Positions 22,404 to 34,399 are shown, counted from the first letter of the stretch. The stretch is DNA of 64,000 bases from Hippophae tibetana (GCA_037013495.1 CM072811.1:16746659-16810658); one strand, 5' to 3'. Numbers and translations are program-made. Notes: generated from the letters alone by a model not told the origin.

Positions 22404-24182
22404 CTAATAATCAATACCATATGTTTGTGTAAACCCTCTAGCAACTAATCTAGCTTTATACCGGTCGAGCAACCCATTTGGACCATACTTTACAGTAAAT
22501 ACCCACTTACAGCCTACCGTTTTTCTTCCCTTTGGTAAACTTACCAACCACCATGTGTGATTTTTCTCTAATGCCTCCATCTCCATCCTCATAGCATCTA
22601 GCCACTTGGGATCACTCATCGCTTCTTCAATTTTTTCCGGAACCCGAATAGAAGCAAGAGTAGCGTCAAACTCCTTCAGAGAATTGGGCAAGTGTTCTGT
22701 TACTACAAACTTACTAATCACGTAATTTCCTCCACTGTCTTCATCCGGTCTGAACCGCTTAGGAGGTTTGCCCCTGTTATGTCTGTCAGGTAATCTATAA
22801 CCTGTGTTAGAATTATGTGAATCTAGAAATTCAGAGTTTGAGGTTACCTCGTTTTCAGGAGATTGGCCGTGGTGAGGTAAAGATGACTGTATCATTTGTC
22901 TCTGCTCACTTTCAGGCTCGGCATCAGCAGATGGATCAGCAGCGAAATGGTCTGGGCCAATAGCAATTAATTCTGGGTTCGACTCAGTAGCAGTTGGTTC
23001 TGGTTCTGGATTCCCTGTGGTTTGTTCCGAACTGAGATTCCAGTATCTATTAGAGTAGAACAGACTTTCATTCGCAGAGAAACTCTCCCCCTGAAAATGA
23101 TACGTGTCCTTTCTAAAAAAACTCTCTAATTCCAGGAAAGTGACATCCATGGTAACAAATACCTTTTTAGAAACAGGATTGAGACATTTATAGCCCTTTT
23201 GATTTTGACCATATCCGAGAAATACACATCTTTCTGCGCATGGTTCGAGTTTAGACCGTTGATGCTTTTGTATGTGAACAAATGCAACACACCCAAATAC
23301 TTTTGGTGGGAGGTTAAGAGTTGATGGTAGCGATACGTATGAAGAAAGTACTTGAAGTGGAGTTTGATTAATTAGGTATACTGCAGCAGCAACCGCATGA
23401 TCCCAATAAGTTTGTGGAACAGTATTCTCAAGTAACATAGACCGGGCTGTTTCTAAGACATGTCTGTTTTTCCGCTCAGCTACTCCGTTTTGTTGTGGAG
23501 TACCGACACAACTTGTTTCATGAATTATACCTTTAGAGTTAAGAAATTCTCGAAGTATGCTATTGACAAACTCACCTCCATTGTCACTTCTCAGAATCTT
23601 AATGTTTTTATTAAATTGATTTTGCACCATGTTAAAAAAAGATTTAAAGACATGTGGCTCTTCATCCTTTCTTTTAAGAACATACAACCAAGTCATCCTA
23701 GTACAATCATCAATAAATAACACAAACCATCTATTTCCAACAGATGAATTAACCGGGGATGGACCCCAAACATCCGAATGAACCAAATCAAAAAAAGTTG
23801 TTCTCTTATCCAAACTACTCGGAAAAGACACCCGATGACTCTTGGCTTTAATACAGGTTTCACAATCAAAGTTTTCATTCTCACAACCAGAAAATAAACT
23901 TGGATAAAGTTTTCTTAAATACCCGAAAGATGGATGTCCTAGTCTCTTATGCCACATCCAGATATGAGAGATCCGATTTGCTGAGGAACCTTTAGAAAAA
24001 TGAGCCTTTCCAGTCACCATGTCGTCCAAATGATACAGTCTTCCTCTTCTAGTACCACGACCAATAATCTCCTTTGTGAGAAGATCCTGAAATATACAAA
24101 ACTGAGGATACATGAGAACAACGCAATTTAGTTCCTCACAAATCTGACCAACAGATAATAATTTAGTTGATAGGGAGGGCAC
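22404..24182 (-). pseudogene. C3 copia integrase and RT N-terminus
   Basis: 593 codons. GAG-pre-integrase and HHCC zinc binding: H78 and H83 (MWHKRLGHPSFG), C107 and C110 (CETC). Catalytic triad: D137 (VHSDVWG), D200 (RSDNGGEF) and E236 (GVAERKN), with the standard 35-residue spacing. A Pro/Glu-rich linker follows at about residues 400-480. Then comes the RT N-terminus (AMRMEMEALEKNHTWWLV, GCKWVFTVKYGPNG) up to GIDY and a stop. Upstream, gag-protease is separated only by the stop at 24228. Confidence 0.9.
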
Positions 24183-24227
24183 AAGTAAAGTATTTGATAA
24201 AGTGAGAAAAGGTGAGCACTGAACATC

Positions 24228-25517
24228 TCAGGCACCCATCACAGGATATGTTTCTCCATTGGCATTGACTATCATTGTTCTCCTTGGTGAGGAACTCTTT
24301 ACTAAATCCTTTTCTGAGTAGGTCATATGATCGGTTGCCCCTGAATCGATTATCCAGTCAAACTTATCAGTATGATAATTATTAGAAACAAGAAAACTTT
24401 TACCTTCCATCAGTTCTTTGTTCTCAACCTGTGGTAAGACAGAGTAGCCACCCCTTGAAACCGAAGCTGCAACTGCTTGAGTCGGTTCAGTAATAGTTGG
24501 CCCAGCAGGAGCTGACTCAACAGGAGCTGCAGCTGAAGCACCTGCAACCATTTGTGCCTTACCCCTGTATGGCGGCCAATCTCCCTGCCTCTTCTTCCTT
24601 CGATCTTTCCAACCCTGTGGGTACCCAATTAACTTGAAACACTTATCTCTAGTATGTTTTGGGTTATGACAGTAAGTGCACCCAACAGCCAGACCCGAGT
24701 TTGGTTTGAAATTAGGTTTGTTCATGACTAAGTTTCGGTCTCTTGCTAGCATAACCATAGAAGGTTCAATTCCCTCCCCTTTGTGTAACATTACTGACTG
24801 ATGGTTTTCTTCTCTATGAACCAATGCAAAGGCTTGCTCTATTGTGGGAAAAGGTTTTTGTTGTAAGACCATTGCCCGGATAGAGTCCAACCGGTCATCT
24901 AGACCATCCAGGAAGATTAATACACGGTCCTCTTGAACAAGAGAATTGTGTTTTTCAATATCAACTGGAGAGGTCATAGGGTTTGGCCTACGGACATCTA
25001 ACTCCTTCCATAACCCCTGTAATTGGGTGTAATAAGCCTCAACTGGACCACCGGCTTGTTTGACTTGGTTAACCTTTCTTTTCAGTTCAAAGTATTGGAT
25101 CAGGTCATCTCCATCAAAAAAGGTTGTTCTTACCGAGTCCCAAACTTCTTTGGCCGTAGAGAAAGGGAGAAAGTTACCTACCAAGAAGGGATCCATGGAT
25201 TCGATCATGTAGTATTTAACCTGAGAGTCTTCCATCTGCCACTTCTGGTAACTTCTATCAGCTTGTAGTGGTTTGAGAGTCGAACCATCGATGTAGCCAA
25301 GTTTACCCTTCCCTGACAACTTCATTTTCAACATCTGCGACCACAGATTAAAGTTCTTCCCATCAAGTTTGATCGCCATAGCGGAACTGAGCCCATCAGG
25401 ATTGGAATCACCCGTCTTGTGTTGGAATAGTTGTGACAAGGTGGCGGATAAACTCTCTAAAATGAGAACCGCCTCAGATTTTTCTTCTTTGTCAGAACTT
25501 CCATCATTTCCAGACAT
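24228..25517 (-). pseudogene. C3 copia gag and protease
   Basis: 429 codons from MSGNDGSSDK. The UBN2-type Gag core (NLWSQMLKMKL, about residues 55-250) is followed by a CCHC knuckle (C280, C283, H288, C293), an Ala/Pro-rich linker at about 325-350, and the retropepsin site DSGATDHMT at residues 391-399 with the catalytic Asp intact. It ends at a TGA after YPVMGA, where relatives continue into protease and integrase. Gag forms the particle and the protease processes it. A single substitution may have closed this frame. Confidence 0.9.
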
Positions 25518-25685
25518 TTTTTTTTCTTTCTCTCAACAGTTAGTAAATCACACTTTTACCGTACTTCCGACGGTCGGATTCACCTGGAAAGGCAGTGAGC
25601 TTGGAATTGGCCCTGCGGAGCACCTGTTAAAATTTCAGCCCGATCTGACGATCGAATCAAAAGTTACACCTCTTTTCGTGAAGCA

Positions 25686-25754
25686 TGCTCAAAATGCTCA
25701 AACTGCTCAAAATGCTCAAAATGCTCAAACTGCTCACAAATGCTCACAAATGCT
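25686..25754. repeat. 9-10-bp tandem repeat in C3 5' leader
   Basis: TGCTCAAAA/TGCTCAAAC is repeated five times at 9-bp spacing, then TGCTCACAAA twice at 10 bp. A 19-bp duplication (CTATAGAGAAACA...GGGA) follows at about 25753-25788. It lies between the primer binding site and gag. Confidence 0.9.
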
Positions 25755-25826
25755 ATAGAGAAACAAAGGGACTATAGAGAAACAGGGACCCGATTTGGCT
25801 ACACAAATGCTCAAAATCGTGACCTG

Positions 25827-25839
25827 TGCTCTGATACCA
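25827..25839 (-). other. C3 primer binding site
   Basis: The plus strand reads TGCTCTGATACCA, the exact complement of TGGTATCAGAGCA, the initiator tRNA-Met site used by most plant copia elements. It abuts the LTR at 25840. Confidence 0.9.
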
Positions 25840-26109
25840 TGACACAAAATCAACAAAGAACACAAGCACTCCCTGAATCTCCCTTCCCTCCCTTGTTTTA
25901 TTTAATGAATTTCTGTTACAAAATATTTTTCACTCATAAGATTTTTTATAGATGAGCATCAATCTCATCTGCTGGTACATCAACAATAGAAGATGGATGT
26001 CCATAAAACTGGAGATGGTGCACTACAGCTTTCTGGTTCCAAGGATGTTGTCTGCTGCTCCCAGAACATTCCCACCATTTTAAGGGATGACCTCTTGGAA
26101 ACTGTGTTA
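25840..26109 (-). repeat. C3 5' LTR
   Basis: 270 bp from TGACACAAAATC. The terminal dinucleotide is TA instead of CA. Positions 25984-26109 match 20971-21093 closely. Confidence 0.85.
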
Positions 26110-27853
26110 ATATTATTACTATTATTAATAAATATAATTATAATTATATTTAATAAATAATTATAATATTAATTATAATTATGATATAACAAATAATATT
26201 CATAAAAATAATTAAATTGTTAAAAAAATTGGAAAGCCACTATATCCAACTTTCTACAAGATACAAATATAGAACATTATATCTCAAATTTTGCATGAAA
26301 ATATTATCTAATATAATATTATTATAATTATTTTTATTATTAATATAATAAAATATATCTTAATTATATTTAAATATTTAAATAAAATTATTGTTAATAA
26401 ATATTTATTATCTTAGTAACAATTAAAATTATAATAATATTAGAGATATGTGTTATAATGTAATCTATTTTTTAATTTTTTAATCTTAAATAATTTATTT
26501 TTTTAAAATATCAATAAATTTTCATAAAAATGATTGTAACTATTTAGTAAAGTTTTTGAATAATTTAAAATTTTATAATTTATTATTATTATTTTATAAT
26601 AAAATTTTGATAATCTATTTGTTATAAAAAATTATATATTTTTTATTACATAAATATAAATTATTTTTATTTTTATTTTTATTATTTATAATAAATATAA
26701 ATTATTATTTATTAAAATTTGATAAATTGAGAGAGAAAAAGAAAGTTGTTATCAGCAAATTTTTCAATAAGTTTCAATTTGTTCTTTTTAAAACTAAAAC
26801 AGATTTAAGCCATTTTTCAAACTATTACAAGAGATATGTATTTTTTAGACAAAATATCCAAGCTAAACGGGACTCCATAAGTTTTATTGGGTTTTCGTGT
26901 TACTTTTGCTTATACGTTTTTATTAGGCCATGAAAACAGTATAAATAAATAAAAATATTATGTTTAGTATTTAAAAAATATATATGTGTATATATTATAA
27001 ATATTAAAATAATTTTAAATTTAATATATCTACTATTTAAATTTAGAGTTTAAAATTTATGGTTTAAAAACTAATAAAATAGTATTATTAGTAATTTAAT
27101 ATTTTTATTCTTGTTTAAAATATAATTTCTAATTAATAACTCTTATTTTTATCTATTTTAGTTTTAGAGGTGTACAACACATTAAATCCATACAATTTAG
27201 TCGATCTGTAATCTAATTCGATACATATGGTTTTTAAATTTTATAATCCATAATTGATCTATACATTATAATGATACGATCCATTTCTACATACGGATTA
27301 GTTCGTATCAATCCATTAAATGATATTCTTCATGATTGCATTTTTTTAAATGAAAAATTATGAAAATTATAAATCAACACATTTATTTATCAATATATTA
27401 ACTTTTTTTCTAAATTTGATAACCGATATATATTATGTAATAAATAAAAATGAACAATTGAAAAATATGAAAATATGGTGGTTATGTGATTGAATTATGT
27501 ATATTTTAAAGTTGAACCAAAGTAAATATTATGACAAAAGTCAAAAGATTTATCTAATTTAATTATTTTATTGAAGATTACTATTTAATAAATAATAGTA
27601 AAATTATTTAATAAAAAATGTTATAAAATTTATACAAAAAAATATAAAAAATAAATATTTTAATATATGCATCAAATTTATTTGAATTTTGAAATAATAA
27701 TCCATAATTAGATATATATCTTATAGATTTTAAAAACAATTATCCAATCCAATCCACTCATTAAATTAAAATAGTTTATAATCCTTTGAATACAGAAAAT
27801 GTTAAGAATTGATAGAATCAATAAATATTTAGTACAGCCAAATTAACTTGTAT
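26110..27853. other. very AT-rich DNA without a gene
   Basis: No gene or RNA seen. Positions 27170-27780 hold imperfect ATCCAATCC-type motifs of the sort found near hAT and foldback element ends, but no terminal repeats could be paired. Confidence 0.5.
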
Positions 27854-27902
27854 GTTTCGATAGGGAAAAAATTAGAAATACTCCAAGGCTTAAGAAATCT
27901 TC

Positions 27903-27977
27903 AGAAATACTCCTAAGGTTTCAAAAAATTCAAAAATACTCCTAAGGTTTCAAAAAATTCAAAAATACTCCTAAAAA
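27903..27977. repeat. 29-bp tandem repeat, about 2.6 copies
   Basis: AAAAATACTCCTAAGGTTTC plus AAAAAATTC is repeated at 27903-27931 and 27932-27960, then starts a third time at 27961. It lies at the left end of the pararetrovirus insert, upstream of the movement protein. Confidence 0.9.
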
Positions 27978-28063
27978 CATAACGGAAGTTAAATATAACA
28001 GTTATCAAAAATACCTGTAAGGTTTAATAATAAAAAAATAGAAAATAAATAAAAATTCCCAAA

Positions 28064-28770
28064 ATGGAAGAAGAAATAATAAACCAAAAAATAATAAACA
28101 TAGAAACAGAAGACATTTTAGGATGTTGTTTACAAGAAATGGTAATAAGTAAAAAGAAAAAAATGATTCCCTAGAAAAAATATAATTTATTATGGTTTAA
28201 GGAATAAAAAATTGAATATTAAGATTACAGATGCAAAAGGAAGATATAATATACTATTAATTGATAAATAAATTATATTAAACAAGCTATCAAAAATTCC
28301 TCCTAAAGATAAAGAAAAAATTGGATACATTTATTTAAGAGGAATTCAAATATTAATAAAAACTCATTTTAGAGAAGGAATAGATACACCAATAAAAATA
28401 GTATTATCATTTTAGAGAAGGAATAGACAGGATGCCTTATTAGGAATGATCCATGGTAATTTAGAATATCAAAAGCTAAAATTTACAACATACCTTAGAT
28501 TTGTTATAAATATATATATGATAAAAATTTAAATCAAGTATTAAGTCTAGCTTATGAATTTTAAATAGGAGATTTAATGAAAGAATGAAATCATTCATTT
28601 TGAATACATTATCTAGTAGCATATTCTTTAACAAATAGTCATAATAGTTCAATATATGAACAAAATAAATTTATAAAAATGGACACAGTTTTTAAGGAAC
28701 TTGGACATATAATAAAACCAGAAATACTAACATATTTTGAAATACTAGAAGATTACTTTTATTATTAAAA
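28064..28770 (+). pseudogene. pararetroviral movement protein remnant
   Basis: Broken frames contain IGYIYLRGIQILIKTHFREG, then a THFREGID-type segment and ITYL-, NSHNSS-like strings. This is the pattern of the 30K-superfamily movement protein of Caulimoviridae, which widens plasmodesmata for cell-to-cell spread. A plausible start is the ATG at 28064. At about 28380-28430 the GGAATAGA segment with flanking bases is partly repeated, breaking the frame. Multiple stops follow. It is recognised by fold-typical motifs only. Confidence 0.7.
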
Positions 28771-29769
28771 CTAATAGGATACCAAGATTATTTTTATAGA
28801 CCATGAAGAAGAAACTTCTAACCAATAAGAAGTTAAAAAACTAGAAAATGAAGTTAAAATAATGAAGGCATATTAGGGAAAAATAATGTTTAGTGAAAAA
28901 ATAAAAAAAAATATGCATTTAGAAGTAAATGGAAACCTAATAGGTGTAGCAAAAAAATCAAGTAACATTATTTGAAATTGTACCATTATTAATAGAGGAA
29001 ATGGATTTAGTCCAAGAATCAAACACAAAATATTTACAGGAAATAATAGATATACGAAAAGAATTACTAAAGAAAATAAATGAATGTGGTTATAATAAAC
29101 TATAACAAGATATGCACAAAGAATTTTCAGAACTAAAAACAATGTATACAACATACATAGGGATAATGAAATAATAGGTTATAAATATGATCATTTAGAA
29201 GGATTAAAAGAAAAATCACCAAGGATATCAAATTCTTGGATTCCTAAAAATGAGAAAAGGAAAATTGAGGAACAATCTAAGAATAAAGAGATAATTCCAA
29301 TTTAATGGAATATAGAAAAGAATTAAAAAGAAAACTCATGGACCTTGAAAATAGACATATAGAAACATTGGTCAGTTTATTGACATTAACCAATGAATAA
29401 ATAGAAGAACATTATAATGAAAAACTTTGTACTAACAAATAAGAGGATGATATAACAATAATCAGTGAAACTGATACTGAACTAGAAAATATGACCTCAA
29501 AAGGTCATATAAAACCAATTTCATTACTAGTCCCTTACCAAGAAGGAACATCTGACCCATATAAAGAAGAAAGAAATAGGCAAAGAACATAACAACTGAA
29601 TACCATATTTAGAAGAAGACAATCACCTAAAATGGAGAAAGGGCTGCATTGGGGAACTAGAGGTAGTATTCTACCAGAGTTCAAACTCCATGATAATTAT
29701 AAATATAAACTCTTAGATTTGGATTGTATAAGACATAGGGAAAAAGCCTAAGATGAATGGGCTAGTGGG
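28771..29769 (+). pseudogene. pararetroviral MP-CP linker region
   Basis: Lys/Glu/Asn-rich coding-like DNA in shifting frames between the movement and coat protein domains. 29300-29450 reads as a coiled-coil-like stretch (RKLMDLENRHIETL type), followed by an acidic segment before the coat protein core. No domain was identified. Confidence 0.45.
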
Positions 29770-30584
29770 ATGAGTGTACTCATACAAACTTCTCAAACTA
29801 CCCAAACAACATTTATTAATGCAAGGAAATGTAAAAGTTTGGTTTTCAAACTTAACATATCAACAACATTTATTAATGCAAGGAAATTCTTCCATGGAAA
29901 GAGAATACTTGGATACAATAATAAATGAAATATACAAAGAATTTATTGGAGAAGATAAAGGAAGGACTATCACTGAATCCAATAAAAATGAAATCAATGA
30001 AACTAAATGGCATCTAACAAATATGGAAATTTGTAACATGTATTACATAGATTTTTATATTTGTGAATATAAAATATATTACCATAAATTACCACCCTCT
30101 ATACAACACAACTTATAAAGAAATATGTGTTCAAAAATTACCTGGAACATTATATAAAACCTTAATAGAAAATTGGGAACAAAGGAACAGAGAAACTATA
30201 CCAGATACTCTAGGAGGAAGAATAAAAAGTCTTAAAGATTGGATCATTATTAAATTCCAAGAAAGAAAAGAATATAAACAAATAAGAGGAAATGATAAAA
30301 TTTTCTATAATACAAGATATTTTAGAATACTAGGGAAATATGAATGAATATGAAATCTTATAAACAAAAATATAAATTCAGAAAACAAAATTTCCAAAAA
30401 TATAAAAAGAGATTCAATAGAGAAAACTACAAGAAAAGATATTTTAGAAGAAAGATTTATAAACTTTCTGAAAAAAGGAATTATTGCCCTTCAGAAAAGA
30501 AAAAATGCAGATCTTGGATCTGTAATGAGGAAGGACATTATGCTAATGAATGTCCAAGCAGACTTAAACATAAAAAAAATTAAA
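29770..30584 (+). pseudogene. pararetroviral coat protein with zinc knuckle
   Basis: Contains the KVWFSNL segment (29774-30118) and EFIGEDKG, then KWHLTNMEICNMYYIDFYIC and EYKIYYHKLPP, all typical of the Caulimoviridae capsid region. It ends in a basic tract and a CCHC-type knuckle at 30504-30554 ([14 protein letters not shown]), in which the first cysteine position is serine. A 54-bp direct duplication lies at about 29806-29888. The frame changes near 30110 and 30344. It would package the viral DNA in an intact copy. Confidence 0.75.
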
Positions 30585-30712
30585 AAAGGAATTTCCACAA
30601 AAAGTAAAAATCTTAGAAGAAGCTTTCAAAATGGAATTAGAACCAATTAAGTAATATGATATAGATGATACTTATAGTATCTATCTATTGGAAGAAATTG
30701 AGGAAGAAATAA

Positions 30713-31066
30713 TTGACTCAGAATATGAACACTCAAATTATGAATATTCTTCATCAAAATATGAATGATTTGTATAGTATTATAAATCCAAATAATACTT
30801 ACATTAAAGTAGGAGTAAAATTTAAAGGCTATAACACTTATCATTTACATGCATATATAGATACAAGAGCTAGTATGTGTGTAGCCAGTAGATATGTATT
30901 TCCAGAAGACAATTGGAAACAAGCACCAAAAGATTTAATTGTAAGAATTGCTAATAATACTACAATAAAACTCAATCATGTATTAAAAAATACTGATATA
31001 ATGATAAGAGGAGGAAACTTTCACATTCTTACTATATATCAACAAGAAACAGGAGTAAATTTGTAA
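30713..31066 (+). pseudogene. pararetroviral aspartic protease remnant
   Basis: Reads KVGVKFKGYNTYHLHAYIDT, with the catalytic-site string IDTRAS where retropepsins have Asp-Thr-Gly, so glycine is replaced. NTTIKLNHVL and GGNFHI follow, the typical second half. A stop at 31064 separates it from RT. The replaced glycine in the flap-adjacent loop would be expected to abolish activity. Confidence 0.7.
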
Positions 31067-31389
31067 AGAGGAAATAATTTCCTAAACTTATATCAACCTT
31101 TCACACAACATTCTAAAACAATAAGTCTCACAACCTTAGAAGAAGATACCATCTTTGTTTCTAAAGTAAGAAAAGTTTTAACTGTCTCAAACCCAACTTT
31201 TATACAACAACATAAAAAATGAAAACGTGGTGAGATAGAAGACCAAAAAAAAACCTTATTTAGAAAATATTTCATTAGATATAGAAGAAAAACAAAGCTC
31301 TTTTTTCAATGAGATACAGGAAGACAAAACCCTAATAGGCATTAGAAGACTATTAAAAACAGTCAGTTCATAAAATCCTTTGGATACAA

Positions 31390-32050
31390 AAATAAATAAA
31401 TATAAGTACCAAGTAATTCACCTCACTTTAGCCCAGTATTCTTGGTTGAAAAAGAAGCTGAGAAAATAAGAGGAAAAAAGAGAATGGTAATAAACTTTAA
31501 AGCACTAAATAAAAAAACCATTGATGATGGGTACTTCATTCCAAAAAAGGAAGAACTACTATCTTTAATAAAGGGAAAGAAATACTTCTCGAGTTTTGAT
31601 TGCAAAAGTAGATTTTGACAAATAAGACTAGATAATAAATCCCAAAAATTAACAAAATTTAGTTGCCCCCAAGATCAATTCCAATGGACAATTACACCAT
31701 TTGGACTAAAACAAATTCCAGGTATTTTTCAAAGATATATGGATAACATTTTTAAAAAATTACAAGATATTTGTTGTGTTTACATAGATGATATTTTAGT
31801 TTTCAATAATGAATTAAATAAACATTATTTGGATATTATCAACATATTACAAGAATGTAGAAAAAAAGGCATTGTATTCTTTCAAAAGAAAACAATACTT
31901 GCTCAACAAAAAAATAAATACTTAAGGTTGGAAATTGAAGATAGAAAACATAATCTACAACCCCATATACTAATAATATTCAAGTTTTTCCTAATGAATT
32001 AAAAGATAAAAACCAATTACAAAGATTTTTAGGATGTTTAACATATGTAG
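31390..32050 (+). pseudogene. pararetroviral reverse transcriptase
   Basis: Motifs in order: KRMVINFKALNKKT (31480-31525), GYFIPKKEELL, KYFSSFDCKS, DQFQWTITPFGLKQ (31680-31720) and the catalytic YIDDILVF at about 31781-31804, followed by KHYLDIINIL. The YxDD box is intact. Stops occur at 31617 and 32000, and the frame is broken upstream of 31460. RT copies pregenomic RNA to DNA in this family. Confidence 0.8.
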
Positions 32051-32179
32051 AAACATATATCAAGAAACTTGTAGAAATGAGAAAACCATTACAAGGAAAA
32101 TTGAAAAAAGATCATATTTGAAAATGGATAGAAGAAGATACTTTATATATGGATAGAGTAAAAGCAAAGGTAAAAAAAT

Positions 32180-32610
32180 TACCAACTTTATACCATCTAG
32201 GACCAGATGATAAGATGATAATTGGAACAGATGTTTCACAAGAATATTGGGGAGTAGTTCTTAAAGCAAGAGGAGATGACAAAGATGAATATCTTTGTAG
32301 ATATACATCATGATCTTTCCAAGGTTCAGAATTAAACTATCATAGTAATGAAAAAGAATATTTAGTTGTTAAAAAGGCTATTAAAAAATTTGTAATATAT
32401 GTCATAAGCTCCAGATTCATTGTTAGAATAGATAACAAGAATTTTGGTTATTTCTTAAGAACTAATATTGTAGGTGATTACAAACAAGCAAGACTAGTTA
32501 TATGGCAACAATGGTTCAACAATTACAATTTTGATGTTGAACATCTTTCAGGACATAAAAATAGCTTAGTTGATGCTCTTACTATAGAATTAGCACCTCT
32601 AACTATTTTT
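32180..32610 (+). pseudogene. pararetroviral RNase H
   Basis: Reads IIGTDVSQEYWGVVLKA, then a serine-phenylalanine segment after a stop near 32312, and ELNYHSNEKEYLVVKKAIKK, FIVRIDNKNFGYFL and HLSGHKNSLVDAL, the conserved run of Caulimoviridae RNase H. One in-frame stop at about 32312 is visible. It follows RT in the usual arrangement. Confidence 0.8.
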
Positions 32611-32699
32611 ATGTTTTCAGGAATGGAACATCTTGATATTAAAATCAAGATAAAAGAAAATGAGATAAAAATCCTACAGAAACAACTCGAGTTGCTATA

Positions 32700-34033
32700 T
32701 CTCGAGAAATCTCTTATGGAGACATGAAAGAAACAAGAAGAACTTAATTATTCAAAACAACTTCTAAAGACTAGAAGCTCAAACAAGGAATCTCCATTAA
32801 AAAAGGAAGAACCTAATAGTTGACAAAAAACTTATGAAACCACAAAAGCTAAATTAGGTAGATGAGGCATAAAAAGAAGAACATAAAAAAATTTATGTGG
32901 TCTATAATGGCCCAAAACCAAGAATTTATAACAATTGGCCAGAAGCTAGCAAATCTATTATAGGAATTAGTGGAGTAACTCATAGAGCCTTCACCAACAA
33001 AATAGAAGCTGAAGATAGTTATGTTAACTACAAAACACCAAAAGCACTACAACAACAACCAACATCTCCAAATAGATTGAAAAATATGGGAAAGATAGCA
33101 AGGCCTCCAATGCTATTTAGAGAAACATCTCCTCTAAAGACATCAAAAATAGTAAAGTATTTAATATTATTCAGGGAGACATCTCCTAGAACTACTCCAA
33201 TCATTGAAGATGAAAATGACCAATATAGAAACCTCAATAAACTACAATGATTGAGTCTCTATAATTTGGCCAGAAAATCTACCCAAGAACATATTGAAGA
33301 TATGAAATTCTATACTATAGACAAAGAATTTTCTATAGGAAGTAAATTCAATATATTGTAAGGAGTTGATCCAATATTTATGTATAAAGCATTTTATGCA
33401 AGATTAATAAAAAATATATATCCATAAATTAATTTAAGTGAATTAAATTATTTTCTGAAAAATTTTAAAAGAACAATCAAGAATTTTAGAGGAAAAATTA
33501 AAGCAGGTGATAAACCTATTTATCTTAGATTTTTCAATTCATTAATGGACTAGAATGAGGAAGGAAGTATTAGTCCCTACCACTTCATCAAGATAGGGAT
33601 CTCCAATACAAACAGAGAGGTTCCCAAACCAAGGGCACTTCTAGAAAAGGAATTAAACACATAAGAACTCTGTGTATTAAGAGGACAAATGCTAAGCCAA
33701 ATTTACTATGAACTCAGGAAGATTGACAATTCTAATGAGATTAAATGAAATTATTCAACTAGTAAAGTTATCATTATTTCCCACAGTAGCATGGCTCTGT
33801 CAGAAAAAGATGGTGAAAAAATTACCAAATATGAAACCAATTTTAATTACAACAACCTAGAAATTGGTCAAGAAATAAGAAAGGTACTCTGTTTCTATGC
33901 CAAAAAAGCCACCAAAGACTACAAATTCATTCTCTACATCAAAGACTGAGAATATGAAGATGTGTCATCATCAACGTCATCAAAGAAACTGTCGGTAGAA
34001 AATGACAAAAAAAGTAGGAAAAGAAATTTTTAG
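32700..34033 (+). pseudogene. viroplasmin / translational transactivator-type ORF
   Basis: At 32897-33250 the reading begins YNGPKPRIYNNWPEASKSI, then GISGVTHRAFTNKIEAEDSY. This is the viroplasmin (RNase H N-terminal-like) domain found in the inclusion-body protein of Caulimoviridae, which gathers replication and promotes reinitiation on the polycistronic RNA. Further pieces up to KKSRKRNF at 34033 are in broken frames with about eight stops. Placement after RNase H and before the promoter matches genera that have this ORF. Confidence 0.7.
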
Positions 34034-34194
34034 CAAAAGACTACAAAAGAAATAAAGATGTAGACCCTATATCTTAGTCAGCAACATGTGCCAAGGAAAA
34101 AAGTAATGGTTATCCTTTAAAGTAGAAAAGCAGATGAATTATTAGAACAAGGGTAAAATAATAATTTTAGTCTTATAAACAGGGATTCCTTGTT

Positions 34195-34204
34195 CTATAA
34201 AAGG
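34195..34204 (+). promoter_or_regulatory. TATA box of pararetroviral pregenomic promoter
   Basis: CTATAAAAGG follows the viroplasmin ORF by about 160 bp. Transcription would start about 30 bp downstream and cross the circular genome. AATAAA at 34400-34405 gives a short terminal redundancy. Confidence 0.65.
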
Positions 34205-34399
34205 AACCCTTATTATCATTACAAAACACACAAGAATACATAGAAATCCAAAGCTCTCTACTCTGAAACACTCTAGCATAGAAAACCTTCTATTTAGAAA
34301 TCTCAAAACCAATAATGTTATACTCAGTAACTATGAGCAACTAAACACCCCTTTCAAGGTTCTTAGTTGGCTTTAAGTTGTAATAATTATTATATTATG

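Larger units (their letters stand above)
20962..26109 (-). mobile_element. Ty1/copia element C3, nearly intact
   Basis: Minus-strand element with 5' LTR at 25840-26109, primer binding site at 25827-25839, gag start at 25517, complete gag-protease-integrase-RT-RNase H order, polypurine tract complement at about 21094-21111 and 3' LTR at 20962-21093. Only three coding lesions were seen: an in-frame stop at 24228-24230, a TAG at 22404-22406 and one extra base near 21503. The left LTR lacks about 138 bp. Flanks TTATT (left) and ATATT (right) may be a mutated target duplication, weak evidence in AT-rich DNA. Confidence 0.9.

Noticed and set aside
27170..27780. Non-autonomous hAT or MITE
   Set aside because: ATCCAATCC-type motifs are suggestive, but no terminal inverted repeat or target duplication could be paired.
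26110..27853. Possible centromeric or satellite DNA
   Set aside because: AT-rich but without a visible repeating unit.
28873..29154. 93-codon hydrophobic minus-strand frame
   Set aside because: It looks membrane-like only because it is the complement of Asn/Lys-rich viral coding DNA.
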